From contig NZ_AULZ01000014.1 of assembly GCF_000422545.1 (NCBI RefSeq), positions 1-64,000 on the forward strand: DNA of 64,000 nucleotides. The letters run 5' to 3'. Below the pieces are notes generated by a model. It made no database searches, was not told where the DNA came from, and saw only the letters and a list, made by a program, of their open reading frames with translations. Each line of letters starts with the position of its first letter. The first letter of the stretch is position 1. The stretch comes from Desulfocurvibacter africanus subsp. africanus DSM 2603. Its GTDB lineage: Bacteria; Desulfobacterota; Desulfovibrionia; Desulfovibrionales; Desulfovibrionaceae. Below, piece by piece: positions 59,101-64,000 of the stretch. The translations under genes were made by a program, and so were the position numbers.

Positions 59101-59791
59101 CCTGCAGGCCCGCAAAGGCTTTCTTTCGACTGTCCTCGCCCGCAGCCGATGAACGCACTGCTACTGGCACGTCCTCCAGCTTGGCTTCGCGGCATATGGA
59201 CAGGTAAGCGCCGCGCACGGCATCTTCCACATCCATCGGCAATTGCACGGACAAAATGGCGACCTGCACGAGCACCGAGCGCTTACGCAGTTGGTCAATA
59301 CCTTCGGGAGAAACGGCGAAGCCCTCAACCACGTTATTGATAAAGGTGCGTAGGCGGATGAGGTTGCCTTTTTGCGCACTCGTCTCGGACTTGACCTTGC
59401 GGGCTATGGAACGCACAAACTTCTTTAGGAATTCCGGATCTTTATTGATCTCGGCATCGTTCCAATCCGTGTTCACGTATTCCGTATCGACTATGGAACG
59501 GACAAGAGAAGCATTGACCTTGGTTTCATCAAGGACTTTGTGAAACGCGATAGAGGAAATGGCCCGGAACTGTGGGGCCCGGATGCCCGAAACCTGGCTG
59601 ATAATGGCCGTGTTATAGTTCTTCCCACCCACGAGAATCTCGGCATCCTCGCCGATCTCGACGATATCGGCTCCATTGAGCACAAGCTTGTCCTTAAGCC
59701 CTGAGACATGCTCCTTGCCCATGGTCTTATCGCCTTTCTCCGCAAGCTTAATCTGTGGGGTATCTTCAGGTTTAGTCACGGCTTTTGCCAT
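56195..59791 (-). CDS. PEP synthase / pyruvate phosphate dikinase-type enzyme, oversized
   Basis: Forms PEP from pyruvate and ATP for gluconeogenesis. The 1198-residue protein has an N-terminal PPDK ATP-grasp domain (about 150-470; AVRSSAAGEDS near 212), a swivelling phosphohistidine domain with GGDTSHAAITSRELGIPAI (about 528-546), and a C-terminal PEP-binding barrel (about 850-1060; EIPNNAIL, GSNDMTQM, GFCGQGVSN). Usual PpsA is about 790 residues; here a helical insert of roughly 200 residues precedes the barrel, and a helical tail of about 110 follows. AAGGAG precedes the ATG. The TAG stop overlaps repeat copy 4. pyc lies just upstream. Confidence 0.88.
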   Translation of the reverse strand: MAKAVTKPEDTPQIKLAEKGDKTMGKEHVSGLKDKLVLNGADIVEIGEDAEILVGGKNYNTAIISQVSGIRAPQFRAISSIAFHKVLDETKVNASLVRSIVDTEYVNTDWNDAEINKDPEFLKKFVRSIARKVKSETSAQKGNLIRLRTFINNVVEGFAVSPEGIDQLRKRSVLVQVAILSVQLPMDVEDAVRGAYLSICREAKLEDVPVAVRSSAAGEDSRKKAFAGLQDTYLNIVGEKQALDAYLWDCSSAYNLRSMTYRREAILDAVRKAEETGDNTIAEEAKKEWAIENTSLSVCIMRMINPVISGTAFSADTATGCRGTSRNELVSIDASYGLGEAVVGGMVTPDKFYVFQRDDGAEVVIRSMGFKDKKIVYSEKGGTELVKVEEEEAYRWSLSLAQAEEVAKGVRAISKAYGGMIMDTEFCIDGSSRLWFVQARPETRWNEDLEHHPYTIFMRRLEVDPKALPTAEVVLEGNGASRGAGQGKVKYLRSALELNKINKGDVLAAERTDPDMVPGMRIASAILADVGGDTSHAAITSRELGIPAIIGIQRLEVLRSLDGADVTVDGSRGKAYRGKHPLVEVGGEIDVSTLPATKTKVGLILADVGQSLFLSRLRNVPDFEVGLLRAEFMLGNIGVHPAALEAYDNGRLQKLVESKIKELDAKLTKVLREQLDAGIISFNLKLRNYVGLITGLDKEMEALTNKESARGTDEVLAIHRRLRELDKKLDHHVELATERFDILKTSVDLEAHIAVVMGWTEVFEPLPRDPDALKQRQDVELKIQKVKDRIKDDPMVTTTLAEIAEMRRDVAVKIGLASEMETVRTLPERIRALLISKGFRSGREYYVQTLSQSLALFAMAFYGREIIYRTTDFKTNEYRNLVGGLLFESHEDNPMLGYRGVSRNIHDWELESFKLARGIFGGRNLNIMLPFVRTLEEARSMKRYLEQVHKLKSGVDGLKIILMSEIPNNAILVKQFLEEFDGFSIGSNDMTQMVLGTDRDNSRLRHIYDEEDPGVVWAILVTIFAGQKAAKKVGFCGQGVSNSEILRGLVCIAGIVSASVVPDTYHKTKLEMAKVESEGIPVSKLGEWLSGKHLERLKGTLVQKNYEHILKKYKSSADLKDWYEGELARLNEQLRENLDTPKESFYRQEMEGFRETFHKLVIYASWNWSETVQDALHHAGFQNFEEQAKALEAQRARK

Positions 59792-59966
59792 TTGCTTCTC
59801 CTTGCACGTCCAGGATTCTCGAAACAAACGATGCTTAAATCAAAACGGCGTCTACTCCAACTTCTCCGCACATACCGGCAGACTTGTTCAGACATCCCGG
59901 AGCGCGCCGCGAAACTCTCAACCTAACGTACCTAGCGCGAGCCAGCGAGCCAAGTCAATGAGTTCC
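59792..59966. other. Intergenic region between pyc and the PEP synthase gene
   Basis: About 175 bases on the leftward strand. It could contain a separate promoter for the PEP synthase gene; no clear terminator hairpin with a T run was seen, so readthrough from pyc is likely. Confidence 0.4.
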
Positions 59967-62900
59967 TCAGTCGTTCGCCACTATATCCTGTCCGCAGTAT
60001 GGACAGAAGTTGTATTCATCGCGTGTTAAAGGCTCCTTGCAATTGGGACAAGAACGCGGAACTGGTCCAAGTTCCACCAGCAGTTCACCTTCTTTGACAG
60101 GCACCATCTTCTTGCTCTGCTGGAAGTCAGCATCTTTGAGCACACGTTTTACCATGCCATCTACGGGCGCAAAGATCGCCTTTTCCTGCTTCATAACAGA
60201 AACATTGAACAACTCCTCCCCAGCCTTGACGAAATCGCCTGGACTCACGTGCATGACCCACAAATCGCCATTGCATGGGGCTGCTACGTGGTAGATATTG
60301 GATGCTTCGGCCAACTCAACACCCACCAGAGCTTTACCCTTGGCTTCAGCCACCTTTACCTGCGAACTTAGAATCTCCGAGTCGAGCACGTAACGCACCA
60401 CGCTCATGCCGCGGTCGTCAACGGCAGATATATCCAGAATATGCATGAGGTGCGGTTTGCCTCGTGTGTCCTCGAAAACCAACTCTTGTCCAGTCTCCAG
60501 CCCTTCGAACCAGACATCCAATGGCAGATTATTCGGATCTCCATATTTGGAACGGAATTCAATGGTCTTGAGCGCGTCACCGGGATGGTTAAGATACATG
60601 ACGTATTCTTCTTCCGTAGGCTGGCGCTGCAAACGCAAACGCAAGGCCTTGTGCTCGGCCTTGATATCCATATCAGGCAGCGCTTCCAAGGGAGATTGCT
60701 CGGTGCGCTCGGTCAGCGCGCGCTTGTACTCAGGCCCAAAAGCGCTCTGATAAACCCATTCGGGAGGGAAGCCCAAGGGCAACTTGCCATATTTTCCCAA
60801 AAGAAGCTGACGAAAAGCGTCATTGGAGTCGCGGTAGAGAAGCAGCCGATCCTCTTTTACCGCCTTGGTCAACTTTTCTTCCGGTGTAGATGCGACATCC
60901 TCCAGGACCTCCAGAAGATGGAGCACCTCGCGCTCTCCACCGCGCTTGTAGGCTCCGGTCACAGCCAGGAAAGCAGCATTCCAGGTGATCTGAGAGCCAG
61001 GCGTCACATCATGATAATGCACTATCTTGCGTGTGCCAGCCAGGAACTGGAGCATGTATGGCAGCAACTGGATGTAGCCCTGCTTGAGGGCGCCTTCTTG
61101 CGAACTGGATGTAGCGCCGCCCGGCATGCCATGCTCTACCACGTCATAGTCAATGCCACGGAAGTACGGTGCCGTGTAGCGGTCGTAATAGGGCATGATT
61201 TGTTTAAGCACGAACCCGGATTGCCGAATCATATCCTTGTTGAGCACATTGGAAAGGCCCAACTCTTCCAAGTAGGCGGCCGTGGACAGCACTTCGCCTT
61301 GGCCGTACCAGCGCACCGTTGCTCCGATGGCCACGTCTGTAATGTGCGCTCCGGCCTCGCAGGCCGCAGCCACGGCAGGAACGAACAGGCCATCCGTGTA
61401 GTGGCGATGGTAATGCAGGATGAGCTCGGGGTAGCGTTTGCGCAGGGTCGTCACCAACTCGCGCATGAAACGCGGAGGGCAAACGCCGGCCATATCCTTG
61501 AGGCCCAAGATGATGCGTTTGGCGATGTTATCGGTTGAGACCCCGGCGACCTTGGCGCACATATCCACGATCTCGTCGGCTACGCCAACGTAATGTTCCA
61601 CCGTGAACAGATGTTGCCGCACAGGAGACCAGGACAGAGAGATAGCCGGCTCGAATATCTTGCCGTCCTTTTCGTGGGCAAGGGCCACTTCGGCGAAGGG
61701 CCGCATGTTTTCCACATGGTTAAGGAAGTCGAAGCAACGGATAATGTCGTAATGCTCGCAGATCATCTCGCCCGTCTTGCGCATGAGATTGCGTGGTTGG
61801 GGCTTGTAGCCGAGCACATTGGTGGAACGGATGAGAACCTGCTTGAGGGTCTTGGGCGCGAAGACATTCCAGTCAGCCGCCTCGGTGAACGGGTAGGTCA
61901 TGTTGGCCAGCATGGCCACGTGGAAGTGTGCGCCGCCGCCGTTTTCCAGCGAGAAAAAGCCGCACTTGTCCAGGTAAGGTCCAACAATACGGTCCTCGGC
62001 AAGGCGGAAGCGGTTGCCGCTGTTGGACTGGGTGATGTCGCGGGTGGTGGTATCCGTGAAGTGCATCACGCCATCGGAGCGAGTGTCGCGCACATAGTCC
62101 AGGATGGCCTTGGCGTCGCCACGTGGGTAGGGTGACGTCCAAGCATCCTTATCCGACTTGGGCAGTACCGGGTTGAAACGGCCTGTGCGCATGTCACCTT
62201 GGCCGCGGTACTTACCTAGCGATACGTAGGGGTTGTAACCCTTGGCCGAAATCTCGGCTACGAACTGCGAGAGTCGGATCTCCTCGGACTCCTCGTCCGT
62301 ATAGCATAAGAGTTCAGGCGTGCAGTCGATGAATTTGGTGTCATACTCGACGTTCTGAAACTTGGGGTGCTGCAATACCTGTAAATGGAAAGGAATGGTC
62401 GTCTTTACGCCGCCGACCATGTATTCGCGCAAAGCGCGCTCCATGATCTTGTAGACTTTGGGCCACTCGTGTCCAAAGGAGATGAGCAACGCTGCGGCCG
62501 AATCATACTGCGAAGGGAAATCGTAGCCAACGGATACGCAGGAATCAAGGCGGATGCCCTGGCCACCAGGCGATACATAACGGGTGATGACGCCGGCATT
62601 CGGCTGGAAATTGTTGCGCGGGTCTTCGCTGTTAATGCGGCACTGCATGGCCTTCACGCTGGGCTTCGTGTTATCCTCGGTGAAGCGCAGCTTGGAGCCC
62701 AGGGCAACAGCGATCTGTTCCTCCACCAAATCGATGCCATAGCGCATTTCGGTGATACCGTGTTCCACCTGCAGGCGCGTATTGACTTCGATGAGGTACG
62801 GCGTGCCCTGACCATCCACAAGAAATTCCACGGTGCACAGGGAATGATATTTTACAGCGCTCACCAGATCGGTGGCGTACTGCTTGAGTTGCGTCCGCAA

Positions 62901-63689
62901 CTCGTCGGTCATGCCTGGCCAGGGCGAGGGTGTGACTTCGATGAGCTTTTGGTGCTTGCGCTGAACCGTGCAGTCGCGCTCGTCAAAAGCGAAAACATTA
63001 CCGTACTTGTCAGCGATGACCTGAATTTCGATATGGCGGATATTGGTGAGCAGCTTCTCCACATAAAGGCGTGGGTTGCCGAAAGATGCCTGAGCCAGTG
63101 CCGAGGCCTTATGGAAAGCGCTCTCCAGTTGCTCGTCGGTATAAATCTCGGAAATACCACGTCCGCCGCCGCCGCCTTCAGCCTTGAGCATGATGGGATA
63201 ACCCATCTCCTTGGCAAGCCGCCTCGCCTCGGGGATGCTCACCGAATTCTCGGAGCCCGGCACCACGGGCACGCCGATCTCCTTGGCAAGCTTACGCACC
63301 TCGACCTTGTTGCCGAGCTTGCGCATTGCCTCGGACGTGGGTCCGATAAAGATAATTCCCGCTTCGTCACATTTCTGAGGGAAAGTATCGTCCTCTGCGG
63401 CAAAGCCCCAGCCGGGGTGAATTGCTACGATGCCACGGCGTTTGGCTTTGCGAATGATAAGATCGATATCGAGGTATGAGCGAGGGTCCTCGCCCAAAAG
63501 CAGTAGTTCGCGAGCTGCGGAAGCCGAGGGAGACGTCTTGTCCACATCGGTCACCGTCAAAACGGAAATGGCTTGAAACTGCTCCCGGAGCGTGCGCACG
63601 ATCCTGCGCGCTGGAATGCCCCGGTTGGCCACCAGGACCGGCTTACCCTTGATTTCGGAAAGGACTTTCTCGAAGGTCTTCGGTGCCAT
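59967..63689 (-). CDS. pyc: Pyruvate carboxylase with C-terminal zinc ribbon
   Basis: Single-chain biotin enzyme converting pyruvate and bicarbonate to oxaloacetate. The 1240-residue protein has the biotin carboxylase domain (about 15-470; AEGGGGGRGI, EVNTRLQVEHGITE), a carboxyltransferase domain (starting TDTTTRDITQS, about 544) and a biotinyl domain with SVMKQEKAIFAP (biotin Lys about 1167). The biotin motif is VMKQ rather than the usual AMKM. After the biotinyl domain a short CxxC-x11-CxxC zinc ribbon (Cys 1214, 1217, 1229, 1232) ends the protein, which canonical pyruvate carboxylase lacks. AAGGATTGAT precedes the ATG. birA is just upstream. Confidence 0.93.
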   Translation of the reverse strand: MAPKTFEKVLSEIKGKPVLVANRGIPARRIVRTLREQFQAISVLTVTDVDKTSPSASAARELLLLGEDPRSYLDIDLIIRKAKRRGIVAIHPGWGFAAEDDTFPQKCDEAGIIFIGPTSEAMRKLGNKVEVRKLAKEIGVPVVPGSENSVSIPEARRLAKEMGYPIMLKAEGGGGGRGISEIYTDEQLESAFHKASALAQASFGNPRLYVEKLLTNIRHIEIQVIADKYGNVFAFDERDCTVQRKHQKLIEVTPSPWPGMTDELRTQLKQYATDLVSAVKYHSLCTVEFLVDGQGTPYLIEVNTRLQVEHGITEMRYGIDLVEEQIAVALGSKLRFTEDNTKPSVKAMQCRINSEDPRNNFQPNAGVITRYVSPGGQGIRLDSCVSVGYDFPSQYDSAAALLISFGHEWPKVYKIMERALREYMVGGVKTTIPFHLQVLQHPKFQNVEYDTKFIDCTPELLCYTDEESEEIRLSQFVAEISAKGYNPYVSLGKYRGQGDMRTGRFNPVLPKSDKDAWTSPYPRGDAKAILDYVRDTRSDGVMHFTDTTTRDITQSNSGNRFRLAEDRIVGPYLDKCGFFSLENGGGAHFHVAMLANMTYPFTEAADWNVFAPKTLKQVLIRSTNVLGYKPQPRNLMRKTGEMICEHYDIIRCFDFLNHVENMRPFAEVALAHEKDGKIFEPAISLSWSPVRQHLFTVEHYVGVADEIVDMCAKVAGVSTDNIAKRIILGLKDMAGVCPPRFMRELVTTLRKRYPELILHYHRHYTDGLFVPAVAAACEAGAHITDVAIGATVRWYGQGEVLSTAAYLEELGLSNVLNKDMIRQSGFVLKQIMPYYDRYTAPYFRGIDYDVVEHGMPGGATSSSQEGALKQGYIQLLPYMLQFLAGTRKIVHYHDVTPGSQITWNAAFLAVTGAYKRGGEREVLHLLEVLEDVASTPEEKLTKAVKEDRLLLYRDSNDAFRQLLLGKYGKLPLGFPPEWVYQSAFGPEYKRALTERTEQSPLEALPDMDIKAEHKALRLRLQRQPTEEEYVMYLNHPGDALKTIEFRSKYGDPNNLPLDVWFEGLETGQELVFEDTRGKPHLMHILDISAVDDRGMSVVRYVLDSEILSSQVKVAEAKGKALVGVELAEASNIYHVAAPCNGDLWVMHVSPGDFVKAGEELFNVSVMKQEKAIFAPVDGMVKRVLKDADFQQSKKMVPVKEGELLVELGPVPRSCPNCKEPLTRDEYNFCPYCGQDIVAND

Positions 63690-63763
63690 ATCAATCCTTC
63701 GTTCGTGATATGCTTGGCGGGAGAGGAAAAGATAACGTATCTGGCTGCTGTGGCGAACAAATC

Positions 63764-64000
63764 CTATAATGGAATAATAGTGCCTGAGTAAAGCACTTGT
63801 TCACCTGCATCCTCGGCCAGCCGAAGACCGCCATCCTCCGACAGCCCGATAAGGGTACCCAGGCGCTCCCCCTCCCCTGTTTCTCGGATTCTGACCCTGG
63901 AGCCTCTCCAGGCCAACAACTCCTCCATGGATCGCACGAATTGGCAGGGCTCGCCTGCCTGTATTCTCTCAAGTTCACGGTAGGCAGGCGTGATCAGTCT
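63764..64000 (-). CDS. birA: Biotin-[carboxylase] ligase, C-terminal part (runs off the window)
   Basis: The leftward frame entering at the right edge ends at TAG 63764-63766. It reads RELERIQAGEPCQFVRSMEE, then LLAWRGSRVRIRETGEGERL, then GTLIGLSEDGGLRLAED, ending in a short tail. This is the end of the catalytic domain and the C-terminal SH3-like domain of BirA/BPL. It would attach biotin to the pyruvate carboxylase encoded 74 bases downstream. The N-terminal part lies beyond the window, so the presence of a DNA-binding domain cannot be judged. Confidence 0.82.
   Translation of the reverse strand, partial: RLITPAYRELERIQAGEPCQFVRSMEELLAWRGSRVRIRETGEGERLGTLIGLSEDGGLRLAEDAGEQVLYSGTIIPL

Noticed and set aside
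62385-63479. 364-codon rightward frame over pyc
   Set aside because: Antisense shadow of the biotin carboxylase domain.

Overview
The window looks like chromosomal DNA from a sulfate-reducing deltaproteobacterium of the Desulfovibrio type. The main evidence is two adjacent periplasmic uptake hydrogenases, a [NiFe] enzyme (hynBA) and a [NiFeSe] enzyme (hysBA) whose large subunit contains an in-frame UGA read as selenocysteine. A birA-pyc-pps block and several Desulfovibrio-style small proteins and TPR proteins agree with this. The species cannot be fixed from sequence reading alone. Most of the window is housekeeping DNA; accessory character is limited to the 18.3-22.7 kb block and four copies of a small repeat.

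Layout. 0-4.2 kb: asnS (with a 95-bp exact copy of its own interior just beyond its stop), purU, ftsY. 4.2-8.7 kb: repeat copy 1, two identical tRNA-Leu(GAG) genes, and a leftward rimI-pgk-tpiA-secG operon facing a Nudix gene. 8.7-11.8 kb: inositol phosphatase, mreB, a double-GAF protein with a possible tiny upstream ORF. 12.1-18.1 kb: rightward genes, namely an unrecognised 583-residue protein, gcvT, rsmE, rarA and a TPR protein. 18.3-22.7 kb: a GC-rich-looking block with a secreted protein, a CocE/NonD-type hydrolase lipoprotein, a CMD-family protein and an M32 carboxypeptidase, followed by a terminator and repeat copy 2. 23.1-29.8 kb: the leftward macromolecular-synthesis cluster rpsU-yqeY-mutS2-dnaG-rpoD. 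30.2-33.8 kb: HU with a previously overlooked 58-residue membrane protein, rsmA, otsA, a DUF2062 protein. 33.8-38.9 kb: an EF-G, an unknown protein, and trxA-trxB-bamD. 39-46.8 kb: fbp-tsaD, a lipoprotein, a TPR/FtsB-like/unknown/pgsA cluster, mrp, a possible 48-residue protein, pcm, and a CBS protein. 46.8-54.1 kb: the hydrogenase region (hypC, protease, hynA, hynB, repeat copy 3, second protease, hysA, hysB). 54.6-64 kb: an M23 peptidase, repeat copy 4, then an oversized PEP synthase, pyruvate carboxylase and biotin ligase.

How the parts fit. The two hydrogenases are exported by Tat signals on their small subunits, each is paired with its own C-terminal protease gene, and each large-subunit gene is separated from its protease gene by a strong hairpin. 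The birA-pyc-pps block makes oxaloacetate and PEP from pyruvate, and fbp, pgk and tpiA provide the rest of gluconeogenesis, as expected of an organism growing on lactate or pyruvate.

The most original observation is a ~125-bp intergenic element present four times. It has ~16-bp imperfect terminal inverted repeats, TA at every boundary, and internal hairpins, one of which shows a compensatory base-pair change. It has the features of a small non-autonomous (MITE-like) element, and one copy contributes to the stop codon of the PEP synthase gene. No CRISPR array, rRNA, complete insertion sequence or defence system was recognised.
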